A stretch of DNA of 64,000 bases from Allostella vacuolata. GTDB taxonomy: Bacteria; Pseudomonadota; Alphaproteobacteria; ATCC43930; Allostellaceae. Shown in pieces: positions 17,565 through 29,255 of this stretch. A program made the translations under genes and the position numbers. Each line of letters opens with the position of its first letter. The stretch's first letter is position 1. The notes under the pieces are model-generated. The model saw nothing but the letters and a program-made list of their open reading frames with translations, did not search any database and was not told the DNA's origin. Location of the stretch: positions 868,501-932,500 of the forward strand of contig AP019702.1 in the NCBI GenBank assembly GCA_006739055.1. Direction: 5' to 3'.

Positions 17565-19436
17565 ATGAAACTGGACCTCAGCCACGGGGGGATCCTTCGG
17601 GTCGTCGGCATCGTGATCGGCGCCCTGATGGCGCTCTATCACATGTGGGCGATCGCCTTCGGCAGCCCGGAGGCGGTCTATTTCCGCGGCACCCACCTGC
17701 TGTTCGCGCTGGCGCTGGTGTTCCTGTTCTACGACCGCAGCGCCAGGCGGGCCGGCCAGCCGCCGGATGTCATCGACTATGGCCTGCTGGTGCTGGGCGC
17801 GGCACCCATCCTCTATCTCTTCCTCAACTACGACTATGTCGTAAACCGCATCTACTACATCGACGACCTGACCACGGCCGACATGGTCCTGGGCGCGATC
17901 CTGGTGGTGATCGTGCTGGAGGGCACGCGGCGGGTGCTCGGCTGGGCCTTGCCGATCACCGCGCTGGTCTTCCTCGCCTACGGCCTGTTCATCGCCCAGC
18001 TGGAGCCGATGCGGCTCATGGACCAGCTGTTCATGACCACCGAGGGGATCTTCGGCATCCCGCTGTCGGTGTCGGCCGCCTACGTCCTGATCTTCGTGCT
18101 GTTCGGCAGCTTCATGGAGCGTACCGGCACCGGGCAGCTCTTCATGGACTTCGCGATGTCGCTCACCGGGCATACGGCGGGCGGCCCCGGCAAGGTCTCG
18201 GTCGTCAGCTCCAGCCTGTTCGGCACCATCTCGGGCAGCGCCGTCGCCAACGTCATGGTCGACGGGCCGATCGCCATTCCGCTGATGAAGCGCACCGGCT
18301 TCCCGCCGCACTTCGCCGCGGGGGTGGAAGCGACGGCGTCGACCGGCGGCCAGATCATGCCGCCGATCATGGGCGCGGCCGCCTTCGTCATGGCCGAGTT
18401 CCTGGCGGTCAGCTACGGCCAGGTCATCCTGTGGGCGCTGATCCCCTCGATCCTCTACTACGTCGCCTGCTTCGGCGCGGTGCACTTCGAGGCCAAGCGC
18501 CGCGGCCTGGTCGGCCTGCCGCGGTCGGAGCTGCCGAAATTCTCGCGCGTCATGGCCGAACGCGGGCATCTGTTCATCCCGGTGGTGGCGATCCTGACCG
18601 TCATGTATTCCGGCTACAGCGCGCCGATGGCGGCCCTGGTCGGGACGCTCGCCTGTTTCCCGGTGGCGGCCCTGCGCGCCTCCACCCGCGGCAACGTCAC
18701 CATGCGGAACGTCCTGGAAGCGCTGGTCGACGGGGCCCGCAACGCCGTGCCGGTGGCGCTCGCCTGTGCCTGCGCCGGCATCATCATCGGCATCGTCATG
18801 CTCTCGGGCCTGGGCATCGTCTTCACCCAGCTGGTCGTCGGGATGGCGCAGAACTGGCTGCTGCTCGCCCTGCTGCTGACCATGGCCGCCGGCATCGTGC
18901 TGGGCATGGGCATGCCGACGACACCCGCCTACATCATCATGACCGCGCTGCTGGTGCCGGCGATCATCAAGCTGGGCGTGATCCCGCCGGCCGCCCACAT
19001 GTTCGCGCTCTACTTCGCGGTCCTGTCGGCGATCACCCCGCCCGTCGCGCTGGCCGTGTTCGCGGCCGCCGGCATCGCCAAGGCCGACATCTGGAAGAGC
19101 GGGCTGGCGGCGGTGAAGATCGGCGCCGCCGGCTTCATCGTGCCGTTCATGTTCGTGTTCGAGCCGGCCCTGCTGATGATCGGCGACTGGCCGTGGATCA
19201 TCTGGCGGTTCGCCTGCGCGGTGGCCGGCATCCTGCTGTTCGCGGGCGGCCTGCACGGATACTTCCTGACCTGGGCCTCGATGTGGCAGCGCATGCTGCT
19301 GGCCGGGGCGGGGTTCGCACTCGTCTTCCCCAGCGTCTGGTCCGACCTCGCGGGTGGAACGCTGGCTGTGGTGGTGCTCGGCAGCCAGTGGCTCGCGCGC
19401 CAGCGGGTCGCGGCCCCGGTCGCTGGGGGCCGCTGA
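17565..19436 (+). CDS. TRAP transporter fused permease
   Basis: A 623-residue inner-membrane protein in which the small (DctQ-like) and large (DctM-like) TRAP subunits are fused, the usual arrangement for TAXI systems. The N-terminal 150 residues hold about four helices; the large part carries the conserved SGSAVANVMVDGPIAIPLMKRTGF and ASTGGQIMPPIMGAAAFVMAEF segments and, near 465, GIVLGMGMPTTPAYIIMTALLVP. Transport is sodium- or proton-driven, together with the preceding receptor. A GTG at 17550 could add five residues; the ATG is preferred. The stop lies 17 bp from that of the converging hydrolase-like gene. Confidence 0.94.
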   Translation: MKLDLSHGGILRVVGIVIGALMALYHMWAIAFGSPEAVYFRGTHLLFALALVFLFYDRSARRAGQPPDVIDYGLLVLGAAPILYLFLNYDYVVNRIYYIDDLTTADMVLGAILVVIVLEGTRRVLGWALPITALVFLAYGLFIAQLEPMRLMDQLFMTTEGIFGIPLSVSAAYVLIFVLFGSFMERTGTGQLFMDFAMSLTGHTAGGPGKVSVVSSSLFGTISGSAVANVMVDGPIAIPLMKRTGFPPHFAAGVEATASTGGQIMPPIMGAAAFVMAEFLAVSYGQVILWALIPSILYYVACFGAVHFEAKRRGLVGLPRSELPKFSRVMAERGHLFIPVVAILTVMYSGYSAPMAALVGTLACFPVAALRASTRGNVTMRNVLEALVDGARNAVPVALACACAGIIIGIVMLSGLGIVFTQLVVGMAQNWLLLALLLTMAAGIVLGMGMPTTPAYIIMTALLVPAIIKLGVIPPAAHMFALYFAVLSAITPPVALAVFAAAGIAKADIWKSGLAAVKIGAAGFIVPFMFVFEPALLMIGDWPWIIWRFACAVAGILLFAGGLHGYFLTWASMWQRMLLAGAGFALVFPSVWSDLAGGTLAVVVLGSQWLARQRVAAPVAGGR

Positions 19437-19453
19437 CCCGGGCGCGGAGCGGC

Positions 19454-21460
19454 CTACAGCCGCACGTCGTGGAGCGGCCGCCCCCAGTCGGCGGCGGCCT
19501 TGACCGAGCGCTCGACGTCCTCTTCCAGCATCAGCCCGTCGGCGACGAGCTGGCGCGCGGCCGCCTCGATCGCCGCGGCATAGGCGGCCGGTGACGCGTA
19601 GCGGCCGCCGACCGACGGGCGCGGATCGCCGGTCGCCGCCCGCTCCTCGTCGGTGTCGGGGAAGGGGATGTAGCTGCCGGTGAACTCGTGCATGGCACCA
19701 TGGCCGAAGCCGCGGTCGCGGATGTTCCAGCCGGTGTAGGTGCCGAGCGGCGCCCCCACCATCGGCGCCCGCACGCCGGCCATGTCGTTGCCGTCGGCAT
19801 CGACCGCGGGCACCAGGGTCGGATAGCCCTCGGCCGCCAGCACCGTCGGCGGCTCCTGGTCGATGATGCCGTCGGCCGCACGCGGCCCGAAATCGAGCAG
19901 TGGGCAGGCATTGGCGGCGGTCGGCAGGGCGACGCCCGGGATCGCCGGGAAGCGGCGGCGCCATTCCTCGGCCGTCACCAGGGTGCCGTCGGCGCGCAAG
20001 GGGATGCGGCTTGCCGGCGGCGGCGTGCCGTCGGACGCCCAGCGGTCGAGCGCGTCCAGCATGGCGCGGAACAGCATCGAGGTCTGGACGATGTTGAGGT
20101 AGTTGCGGCAGATGCCCCGGGCCGGCCGCTGGATGTTGGGGTCGGCGAAATGCTGCGAGCTCGACCACAGATAGACCCGGACATTGTCCGGCTGGGCCAG
20201 GTCGTTGCCGTGGGCGTCGGTGTGCACCAGCGAACCGCGGCGCTGCCAGTACTCGATGGCGCTCTGGGTGTGCAGCACCAGCGGGTCCGTCTCCGGCCGC
20301 TTCAGGATCGCGTCCTCGCGGCCCGAGTGCGGGTCGACCGACTTCGCATAGGAGAAGGGGAAGCGGTCGGCCATGGTGGCGTGGTCTTCGTACTGCTGGC
20401 CGGCCGGCGACACGACCAGCGAGAAGCGGTGGTTCATCCACATCAGCCCGCCGCCGGAGACATGCGGCAGCACGCCTTCGAACACCTGCCGCCCCCGGGC
20501 GTCGGCGTTGAAGCCCTGGTAGAGGAAGTCGCGGATGCAGCGTCCGGTCTGCGACCGGCCCCAGGAATAGGCCTTGTCGATGCCGCCCGCGAGCGGGTTG
20601 GCCTCGCCCGGCTCGTGCTTCAGGAAGCTGACCAGGTCGCGCACGGCGACATGCCCCAGCCCGTGCACGCGCGGGTCGCGGGCGGTATAGACCAGCTCGT
20701 AGATCCAGCCCGGCTGGAAGCCGGCCGGCAGGTGGACATGGGTCTCCGACGGGATGATCGCCTGCTCGGCGCCCTGGTTGTCGAGCCCGCTGCCGCCCTC
20801 GACCCGGGCGAAGGCCCACTGGTCGGACGGGATCGCGATCCGCGCATCGCCCTGGTAGCGGCGCTTGGTCAAGGTCGCCTTGGCCGTGTCCAGCGAGACG
20901 GCCGGATAGGAGCGGGTCGAGGCGCGGCCGGACAGGGGCAGGAAGCTGGTGCCCGGCTTGTCGACGATCAGCTCGATGCGGACCGGCCCGGTGATCGGTG
21001 CGCCATTCTCGGTCGCGACCGGCACGTCGAGGATGAGGCGGCCGTTGCCGGGCAGCAGGTCGCCCTCCCACGCGCCCCAGACGACGGTGTAGCCGCGGCG
21101 GAAGAGGAAGCCGTTGCCGGCATGCGCCAGGGTCGCCGGGTCGTTGCTGGGCGGCGCATCGTTGAAGAACTGCAGCTCGCGCTTGTTGCCGCGGTTGCCG
21201 TAGCCGAAGAAGAGCCGGCGGTTGCCGCGGGCCATGTCGACCGGCTTCAGGATCATCACGTCGGCGGCGAACTCGACCAGCCCGTCCGCGTTGCGGGGCG
21301 CCTTGTCCAGGTCGACGATCCCGGCCTGGGCGGCGGCGGCCGGGTCGACCGCATAGTGGGCGCGGCCCGTCAGCTTCTCGTAGGCCCCGGCCTGGCCGAA
21401 CTCGGCGCCGCCGGCGAAGGGCGTGCGGCTATGGATGGCGATGCGCGTGCGGTTGGTCAT
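19454..21460 (-). CDS. Large alpha/beta-hydrolase-domain protein
   Basis: A 668-residue protein of the large 'alpha/beta hydrolase domain-containing' family. A nucleophile-elbow motif is visible at SWGRSQTGRCIRDFLYQGFN, about residue 290, and the family pattern GHVAVRDLVSFLKHEP precedes it. The N-terminal 200 residues form a beta-rich domain (FGYGNRGNKRELQFFN). No signal peptide is visible from the ATG at 21460. The substrate is unknown; esters or lactones are reasonable guesses for the fold. It converges with the TRAP transporter, so it may act on a compound that system imports, but the two are on opposite strands. The frame opens further upstream without support. Confidence 0.85.
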   Translation of the reverse strand: MTNRTRIAIHSRTPFAGGAEFGQAGAYEKLTGRAHYAVDPAAAAQAGIVDLDKAPRNADGLVEFAADVMILKPVDMARGNRRLFFGYGNRGNKRELQFFNDAPPSNDPATLAHAGNGFLFRRGYTVVWGAWEGDLLPGNGRLILDVPVATENGAPITGPVRIELIVDKPGTSFLPLSGRASTRSYPAVSLDTAKATLTKRRYQGDARIAIPSDQWAFARVEGGSGLDNQGAEQAIIPSETHVHLPAGFQPGWIYELVYTARDPRVHGLGHVAVRDLVSFLKHEPGEANPLAGGIDKAYSWGRSQTGRCIRDFLYQGFNADARGRQVFEGVLPHVSGGGLMWMNHRFSLVVSPAGQQYEDHATMADRFPFSYAKSVDPHSGREDAILKRPETDPLVLHTQSAIEYWQRRGSLVHTDAHGNDLAQPDNVRVYLWSSSQHFADPNIQRPARGICRNYLNIVQTSMLFRAMLDALDRWASDGTPPPASRIPLRADGTLVTAEEWRRRFPAIPGVALPTAANACPLLDFGPRAADGIIDQEPPTVLAAEGYPTLVPAVDADGNDMAGVRAPMVGAPLGTYTGWNIRDRGFGHGAMHEFTGSYIPFPDTDEERAATGDPRPSVGGRYASPAAYAAAIEAAARQLVADGLMLEEDVERSVKAAADWGRPLHDVRL

Positions 21461-21690
21461 GGCGATGGGCGTTCCTCGGGGTGCTCGGGCGTCGCGGGCC
21501 AGGCAGGCTGTACTAAAACCCACCAATCGTGCGAGCGCAGCGAGTGATCTTGCGCGTTCTATGGGATATGGTTTTGGTCACTTGCGACGCTAGGTCAGCC
21601 ATGGGAAGTGCTTTAGGCAACTCTTGAAAGCAGCCATCCCTACGGAGAAGCTCGCAGGTGCAGGTTGCGGACGTTGCGGTCGTCGACGGG

Positions 21691-22515
21691 TTATGCCGGC
21701 TTTCGGCACATGATCCTGACTGGCCGTGTCCTAGATTCCTCGATGTTTCGAGCAGCGTTCCGAATTTTTTCTGAAGCGGCAGGGCCCAGAATGATATGCA
21801 CGCCAAGCGGTGGGAGCGCGCCTTCGTCCATAAGCGAAATCATCTTCCTGTAGCCCTGAAGGTATTCTTCGCCGGTCCCAACCACCTCGACCTCCTGGAA
21901 TCCCGCAGCGCCAAGCGACGCGATGGTCCGTTCGGGCGGCAGGAGATATGCACCAGCGCCATCGTCAGACCATGGCACCGGATGATGCGGGGTTCCGGCT
22001 GCACCAAGGCCGTGTTCGGTCAGGGCGAAGAAGGCTCCCGGCCGCAGGACTCGGAAGGCTTCGGCAAAGAAGCGATCACGGTCGGCGACATTCATCGTGA
22101 CATGCTGGGCGTAGCCTCCGTCGAAGCTCTCGTCCTCATAGGGCAGCTTCTGGCCATCGCCGTGACGGATGGTCACGCAATCGAGCATTCCGGTCATCTC
22201 GGAGAGCTTGTTGCCTGCCTCGACGAACGGCACAGTGATGTCGATCCCTTCTACGTGACATCCGAACCGGTCTGCCAGATAGCGGGCTGGACCTCCGATT
22301 CCGCAGCCGATATCGACGATCCGATCGCCGGCCCTGATCGCCAGGCTGTCGGCCAGTTCCCTGGTAGCCGCGAACCCGCGGGCATGGATATGATCAACGG
22401 GCGCAAGCTGCTCGATCGTGACACTCCCGGTGGTAAGTCCGGAGGCCCTCATTGCGTCGAGGATGCGCTCAAAGATATCCGCAGCACCCCAGGGGCTTTC
22501 GATCGGATCGGTCAT
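21691..22515 (-). CDS. SAM-dependent methyltransferase
   Basis: A 274-residue class I methyltransferase. The SAM-binding motif I is VDIGCGIGGPARYLADRFG (about 68-86), with the acidic end of strand 2 in VEGIDIT and motif post-I DGQKLPYEDESFDGGYAQHV. The layout resembles small-molecule methyltransferases such as sarcosine/dimethylglycine or UbiE/sterol-type enzymes. The substrate is unknown. The sequence is visibly less GC-rich than its neighbours, as is the adjacent acetyltransferase, so this patch was probably acquired. The ATG at 22515-22513 is preceded by GGAGAAG. The acetyltransferase on the other strand starts 130 bp away, so they share a promoter region. Confidence 0.9.
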   Translation of the reverse strand: MTDPIESPWGAADIFERILDAMRASGLTTGSVTIEQLAPVDHIHARGFAATRELADSLAIRAGDRIVDIGCGIGGPARYLADRFGCHVEGIDITVPFVEAGNKLSEMTGMLDCVTIRHGDGQKLPYEDESFDGGYAQHVTMNVADRDRFFAEAFRVLRPGAFFALTEHGLGAAGTPHHPVPWSDDGAGAYLLPPERTIASLGAAGFQEVEVVGTGEEYLQGYRKMISLMDEGALPPLGVHIILGPAASEKIRNAARNIEESRTRPVRIMCRKPA

Positions 22516-22645
22516 GACCTGCTTCTCCTCTCATGGCGCCATGTCTAGCATGATTTTGCGGCCCTTCATTCCGGGATGAGCCGATGATGTGTTCCGTTGG
22601 CGCGCACCTTCCATCGCGCTGTTGTTCATCGACCGGGGGCTCGCC

Positions 22646-23440
22646 ATGTCAGGCTATTTTGGCACCGAGACGCAGAAGCGCTTGCAGGCGCGGGCCGACG
22701 CCAGCGTCAATTTCATCAACGCGACAGCCGGAGCATGCCAGACCGGCCGAACGATGGGATGCGACGATCCGGACCGGTTGGGATGGGAACGGATCAAGGA
22801 GTTTCTCGACCGTGATGGCGTTTGCGGCTTCCGCCTGATCCCGAAGGGCAAGGTGGACGAACTCAGGTCCCGGCTGACAATGTGGAACTGCCGCTTCGAT
22901 AGCTGGGACGTATTCCTCGCCGACCGCGCGAGTGCGCTGGCTGCCTCTGAAGAAATCCTTGCCCACGGCCTGCCAGACGGACTGACTGAACTGGACAGGC
23001 CAACCGACCCCGAAGGCGCACGCACGGTTGAGGTTCAGGCACTCATGAGTGCCGCCGGTGTCGTGCCTTTTTCGGGTTCGCTGCTGGTCGGTGCCTTTGG
23101 CCCGGCGACAACTGTTGCGATCGGAGACGACAATGGGACTGTCGTAGCGACTGCACATGGATATCTGCCGCACAACGCCCATAGCGCCTATCATCGCCAT
23201 GCGTGGGGCGGGCTCGTTGCGGTGGCGGAATCGCAGCGTGGCAAGGGCCTGGGCAACTACATCAACGCCCGGATGATCGTCAGCGTATTTCGCGATCTCG
23301 ACGCCACGCATGTCTACGAACTCGTCTCCGCGACGAATATCCCCTCACGGCGCATGGTCGAATCCTGCGGCCTTCATGCCGAACCAGCTCTCGTGTGCGG
23401 GATCGCAACGCCGAACGACAGCGCACGTTTAACGCGATAG
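22646..23440 (+). CDS. GNAT-family N-acetyltransferase
   Basis: A 264-residue protein with a C-terminal GNAT domain. The acetyl-CoA pyrophosphate loop is GGLVAVAESQRGKGLGNYINARMI (about 190-213), matching the V..x.RGkGlG motif, followed by VYELVSATNIPSRRMVESCGLH. The N-terminal 100 residues are unassigned. The start at 22646 has GGGGG upstream; a frame extension to 22589 lacks support. Its substrate is unknown. It is divergent from the methyltransferase, and together they form a small lower-GC patch ending at the transposase remnant. Confidence 0.87.
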   Translation: MSGYFGTETQKRLQARADASVNFINATAGACQTGRTMGCDDPDRLGWERIKEFLDRDGVCGFRLIPKGKVDELRSRLTMWNCRFDSWDVFLADRASALAASEEILAHGLPDGLTELDRPTDPEGARTVEVQALMSAAGVVPFSGSLLVGAFGPATTVAIGDDNGTVVATAHGYLPHNAHSAYHRHAWGGLVAVAESQRGKGLGNYINARMIVSVFRDLDATHVYELVSATNIPSRRMVESCGLHAEPALVCGIATPNDSARLTR

Positions 23441-23556
23441 GACCCACCATCATGTCTGGGCGGCAATACCTCTCAGAGCCCGTTTGGAGAAGGGTTGAGG
23501 GCTGGGCTGCGTCGTGATTCAAACTCGGGATGTGGACGCCAGCGAGCCGAGGCCGG

Positions 23557-23783
23557 ATGGCCAGGATCGAGCGCAAGACGAAGCGCTACCCGAGTGACCT
23601 GACGGACGAGGAGTGGTCGTCGATGGAGCCGCTGATGCCAGCGCGGCCGGCTCCGGCAGATCGACTTCCGCGAAGTGCTGAACGCCATCCGCTACGTGGT
23701 TCGGTCGGGCAGGCTCACCATGAGGGCCGGCCCCAGTGCCGGAGTCGTAGACAGCCAATCGGTCAAGGCGCCTTCGGCCAGCG
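23557..23783 (+). pseudogene. IS5-family transposase remnant
   Basis: A broken IS5-type transposase. The first frame reads MARIERKTKRYPSDLTDEEWSSMEPLMP, the usual N-terminus. Around 23630-23654 the reading shifts frame into RQIDFREVLNAIRYVVRSG, and then an internal deletion joins it directly to AGPSAGVVDSQSVKAPSA, skipping roughly 60 residues. The catalytic part downstream is gone. An element-end-like sequence, AGAGCCCGTTTGGAGA, lies at 23475-23490; I see no matching right end before hutU. No activity is expected. It marks a past insertion between the accessory patch and the hut operon. Confidence 0.85.
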
Positions 23784-23880
23784 AGCAACGCCGAGTCGAC
23801 GCGAGGCGACACTTCGCTTCGGCTCCACTTGGCCGGGGCTGCGGCCGACGGATGACATTTTGGCACAGCCTGGAGGGATA

Positions 23881-25569
<1,689 letters not shown>

Positions 25570-25580
25570 GAGTTTCTACC

Positions 25581-26384
25581 TCACGCCTGCCAGACGACCG
25601 GGAAGGCCGGGGAATCCATGGGCGCGCCGACCGCGGGCGCGCCCGTCTCGGGCGGCGGCGGCGACATGAAGCCCTCGCGCAGGACGTAGCGGGCGTCGTC
25701 GCCGGTCCAGCGCGCGGAGACCACCCGCCGGCGCACGCCGGTCGAGTTGCCGGGCGCGCCGTGCAGCGCCAGCCCGTGGAAGGCGATCAGGTCGCCCGGC
25801 TCGAGCGCCCAGCCGAGGATGCGGTAGCGGTCGCGCGCGCCCTCGATGTCGGGCACGGGCGTGAAGTTCTTCTGCTGGGCCGGGTGGTCGTTGCCGTCGG
25901 CGAAGCGCCGCGGCGTGTACCATTGCCCGGAGCGGTGGGAGCCGGCGACGAACTCCAGGCTGATCTCGCGCGCGACGGGATCGAGCGGAATCCACATGCT
26001 CATGATGTCGTGGCCGTCGACCACATAGTAAGGCTGGTCATGGTGCCAGGGGGTGCGCTCCTCGGTGCCCGGCTCCTTCACCAGCACATGCTCGTGGAAC
26101 AGGTTCACCTTGGCCGATCCCATCAGCCGGCCGGCGATCGCCGCCAGCGGCGAGTGGCGCAGCACCGCCTCGTATTCCGGGATGCGCTGCCAGTTGCAGT
26201 AGTCGCCGAAGAAGAGGCCGGGCTTGCCCTCGGGCGTGTAGCGCCGGCCGAACGGCCCCGGCTCCTGCAGGTTGCGCTCGATGCCGCGGGCCAGCTGGTC
26301 GCGCCAGTCGGCGTCCAGGACACCGCGCAGGCAGACGGCACCGTCCAGGCGGTAGGCTTCGATCTCGGCATCGCTCGGCATCAT
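25581..26384 (-). CDS. PhyH-family Fe(II)/2-oxoglutarate dioxygenase
   Basis: A 267-residue phytanoyl-CoA-dioxygenase-like protein. The metal-binding H.D motif is in WHHDQPYY (about 113-120, with His115 and Asp116), the distal His lies in HGLALHGA (203-209), and Arg219 or a neighbour would bind 2-oxoglutarate. Such enzymes hydroxylate small molecules with Fe(II), oxygen and 2-oxoglutarate. GGGAGA lies 8 nt before the ATG at 26384. It sits inside the hut operon between hutH and hutU, which is not the usual order, so its substrate may be histidine, urocanate or a related imidazole such as a betaine. That is inference; ectoine-type hydroxylases belong to the same superfamily. Confidence 0.9.
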   Translation of the reverse strand: MMPSDAEIEAYRLDGAVCLRGVLDADWRDQLARGIERNLQEPGPFGRRYTPEGKPGLFFGDYCNWQRIPEYEAVLRHSPLAAIAGRLMGSAKVNLFHEHVLVKEPGTEERTPWHHDQPYYVVDGHDIMSMWIPLDPVAREISLEFVAGSHRSGQWYTPRRFADGNDHPAQQKNFTPVPDIEGARDRYRILGWALEPGDLIAFHGLALHGAPGNSTGVRRRVVSARWTGDDARYVLREGFMSPPPPETGAPAVGAPMDSPAFPVVWQA

Positions 26385-26431
26385 CGGCAGGTCTCCCATC
26401 TTCGGTCGCGGCGGCGTCGGTCGCGGCGGCC

Positions 26432-27970
26432 TCAATCCAGGCGAACCGGGTCCCAGGCGGCGTCCGCCGCCCGCTCGATCGCCCCGCTCGTCACCAGGTC
26501 GCGGGCCATGGCAAGGTCGGGCGCCAGGAAGCGGTCGTCGTCGAGGTGCGGCACCAGCGCGCGCAGGGCCGCGCGGGCCCGCTCCAGCAGCGGGCTCGAC
26601 GTCAGCGGGGCGTGGAAATCGACCCCCTGGGCCGCGCACAGCAGCTCGATCCCGACGATGCCGGCGGCGTTCTCGGCCATCTCGTGCAGCCGGCGGGCGG
26701 CGTGGGTCGCCATCGACACATGGTCCTCCTGGTTGGCGGAGGTCGGCAGGCTGTCGATGCTGGCGGGTGCGGCCCGCTGCTTGTTCTCGGACGCGAGCGC
26801 GGCTGCCGTCACATGGACGATCATGAAGCCGGAATTGAGGCCCGCATGGCGGGTCAGGAACGAGGGCAGGCCGCTGATCGAGCCGTCGGTCAGCATCGCC
26901 ACCCGGCGCTCGGCCAGCGAGCCGATCTCGGCCACCGCGAGCGCCAGCTGGTCGGCGGCGAAGGCGACCGGCTCGGCGTGGAAGTTGCCGCCCGACAGCA
27001 CCTCGCCCGTGTCCGCGAACACCAGCGGGTTGTCGGACACGGCGTTGGCCTCGATCGCCAGGGTGGCGGCGGCGTGGCGCATCAGGTCGAGGCAGGCCCC
27101 CATCACCTGCGGCTGGCAGCGCAGGCAGTAGGGGTCCTGCACCTTGCCGCATTCCTTGTGGGATTCGCGGATGCCGCTGCCGGCGACCAGCGTGCGCAGG
27201 GCAGCCGCCACGTCGCGCTGCCCGGCATGGCCGCGCAGCGCGTGGATGCGCCGGTCGAAGGGCGTGTCGGAGCCGAGCGCGGCATCGAGCGACAGCCCGC
27301 CCGTCACCAGGGCGGACCGGAAGACCCGCTCGATCGCGAAGAGGCCGGCCAGGGCCAGCGCGGTCGAGACCTGGGTCCCGTTCAGCAGCGCCAGCCCCTC
27401 CTTGGGGCCGAGCAAGAGGGGCCGCAGGCGGGCCAGGGCCAGGGCGGATGCGGCCGGCATGGTCTCGCCCGCGACCCGGCACTGGCCGACACCGATCATG
27501 GCGGCGGCCATGTGGGCGAGTGGCGCCAGGTCGCCGGACGCGCCGACCGACCCCTGGGCCGGGATGACCGGCAGGATGTCGGCCGCCAGCATGGCTTCCA
27601 GGAACTGCACCGTCTCCCAGCGCACCCCGGACGCGCCGCGGGCCAGGCTCGCCATCTTCAGCGCCAGCACCAGGCGGACGACCGCGTCGGGCAGGGGCGC
27701 GCCGATCCCGGTCGCGTGCGACAGCACCAGGTTGCGCTGCAGGGTGGCGAGGTCGTCCGCCTCGATCCGGGCATGGGCCAGCTTGCCGAAGCCGGTGTTG
27801 ACGCCATAGACGGGGGCGCCCCGCGCGACGATCCGCGCCACGGCGTCGGCGCCGGCCGCCACCGCGGCATGGGCGGCCGGGTCCAGGCGGACCGGCGTCC
27901 GGTCGCGCAGGATGGCGCGCCACGCCGCCAGCTTCTGCCCCTCGACGCCGAGCGCGACGGTCATGCTCAT
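26432..27970 (-). CDS. hutH: Histidine ammonia-lyase
   Basis: A 512-residue enzyme of the aromatic amino acid lyase family, removing ammonia from L-histidine to give urocanate. The Ala144-Ser145-Gly146 triad that cyclises to the MIO cofactor is in [15 protein letters not shown]. Also visible are [12 protein letters not shown] (with the catalytic Tyr), [10 protein letters not shown] and [10 protein letters not shown]. The ATG at 27970 overlaps the hutI stop (ATGA), so the two are translationally coupled; a second ATG at 27964 is possible. No signal peptide. The phyH gene follows 47 bp downstream. Confidence 0.97.
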   Translation of the reverse strand: MSMTVALGVEGQKLAAWRAILRDRTPVRLDPAAHAAVAAGADAVARIVARGAPVYGVNTGFGKLAHARIEADDLATLQRNLVLSHATGIGAPLPDAVVRLVLALKMASLARGASGVRWETVQFLEAMLAADILPVIPAQGSVGASGDLAPLAHMAAAMIGVGQCRVAGETMPAASALALARLRPLLLGPKEGLALLNGTQVSTALALAGLFAIERVFRSALVTGGLSLDAALGSDTPFDRRIHALRGHAGQRDVAAALRTLVAGSGIRESHKECGKVQDPYCLRCQPQVMGACLDLMRHAAATLAIEANAVSDNPLVFADTGEVLSGGNFHAEPVAFAADQLALAVAEIGSLAERRVAMLTDGSISGLPSFLTRHAGLNSGFMIVHVTAAALASENKQRAAPASIDSLPTSANQEDHVSMATHAARRLHEMAENAAGIVGIELLCAAQGVDFHAPLTSSPLLERARAALRALVPHLDDDRFLAPDLAMARDLVTSGAIERAADAAWDPVRLD

Positions 27971-29178
27971 CTGCCACCCCACAGCCGCCGGTACAGCGGG
28001 TTGAAGGCGATGCGGTAGGCGAGCTCGCCCGGCCGCTCGATGTCCCAGATCGCCAGGTCGGCGCGCTTGCCGGCGGCGATCGTGCCGGCGTCGGCAGCGA
28101 TGCCGAGGGCGGCGGCCGCGTGCCGGGTCATGCCGGCCAGCGCCTCGGCCGGGGTCAGGGCGAAGAAGGTGCAGGCCATGTTCATGGCGAGCAGCGGCGA
28201 GTGCAACGGCGACGAGCCGGGGTTGAGGTCGGTCGAGACCGCGATCGCCACGCCGTGACGGCGCAATGCCTCGACCGGCGGCTTCCGCGTCTCGCGGATG
28301 AAGTAGTAGGCGCCGGGCAGCAGCACGGCGACCGTGCCGGCACGGGCCATGGCGGCGACGCCGTCCTCGTCCAGATGTTCCAGATGGTCGGCCGAGAGCG
28401 CGCCCATCGCCGCCGCCAGCGCCGCCCCGCCCTGGTCGGACAGCTGCTCGGCGTGCAGCTTGACCGGCAGGCCGCGGGCCCGCGCGGCATCGAACACCCG
28501 TGCGGTCTGCGCCCGGGTGAAGCCGATGCGGTCGCAGAAGGCGTCGACGGCGTCGGCCAGCCCCTCGGCCGCGACCGCGTCCAGGATCGGCCCGCAGCAG
28601 AGGTCGATATAGCCGTCCGGGTCGCCGGCGAATTCCGGCGGCAGGGCATGGGCGGCGAGCAGGGTGGTGCGGATGCCGACCGGCCGTTCGCGCCCCAGGC
28701 GGCGGGCGGCGCGCAGCATCTTCACCTCGTCCTCGACCGACAGGCCGTAGCCCGACTTGATCTCGACCGTCGTCGCGCCCTCGGCGATCAGCGCGTCGAG
28801 ACGGGGCAGGGCGGTGGCGACGAGCAGGGCCTCGTCGGCGGCGCGGGTCGCCCGCACGGTCGACAGGATCCCGCCGCCGGCCTGGGCCAGCGCCTCGTAG
28901 GAGGCGCCCTCCAGCCGCAGCTCGAACTCGTGGGCGCGGTTGCCGGCATGGACGAGGTGGGTGTGGCAGTCGACCAGGCCGGGCGTCACCCAGCGGCCAT
29001 CGAGGCCGATGCGTTCGACGGCGTCCAGCCCGCCCGGCAGGTCGCGCATCGGGCCGACCCAGGCGATCCGGTCGCCCGCGATCGCGATCGCGCCGCTGCC
29101 TGCCACGGTGCCGTAGGCATCGGCCCCCGGCTCCATGGTGGCGATCCGCGCATCGACCAGGATGCGATCCACCGGCAT
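27967..29178 (-). CDS. hutI: Imidazolonepropionase
   Basis: A 403-residue amidohydrolase, third step of histidine breakdown: 4-imidazolone-5-propionate to N-formimino-L-glutamate. Zinc ligands His72 and His74 lie in [16 protein letters not shown], typical of HutI; further on are EIKSGYGLS, the metal His of [11 protein letters not shown] and [10 protein letters not shown] with the catalytic Asp. The ATG at 29178 has GAGGAGG about 11 nt upstream. It is the first gene of the leftward hut operon and is divergent from hutF, with 77 bp between them. The next gene, hutH, starts on its stop codon. Confidence 0.97.
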   Translation of the reverse strand: MPVDRILVDARIATMEPGADAYGTVAGSGAIAIAGDRIAWVGPMRDLPGGLDAVERIGLDGRWVTPGLVDCHTHLVHAGNRAHEFELRLEGASYEALAQAGGGILSTVRATRAADEALLVATALPRLDALIAEGATTVEIKSGYGLSVEDEVKMLRAARRLGRERPVGIRTTLLAAHALPPEFAGDPDGYIDLCCGPILDAVAAEGLADAVDAFCDRIGFTRAQTARVFDAARARGLPVKLHAEQLSDQGGAALAAAMGALSADHLEHLDEDGVAAMARAGTVAVLLPGAYYFIRETRKPPVEALRRHGVAIAVSTDLNPGSSPLHSPLLAMNMACTFFALTPAEALAGMTRHAAAALGIAADAGTIAAGKRADLAIWDIERPGELAYRIAFNPLYRRLWGGR

Positions 29179-29255
29179 GACGGCCCAACGCCTCCTCGCC
29201 CAACCCCCTCCGTCGACTGTACGATAATCCCCTGCACGGAGCGACGACCCGCACG

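Noticed and set aside
17466-21071. 1201-residue minus-strand open frame
   Set aside because: It runs antisense through the TRAP permease gene and out of frame through the hydrolase gene. The translation is Arg/Gly/His/Asp low-complexity typical of shadow frames in GC-rich DNA.
21461-21690. tRNA or attachment site next to the lower-GC patch
   Set aside because: I looked for a tRNA gene or flanking direct repeats that would mark an integrative element and saw none; the patch is better explained by the transposase remnant.
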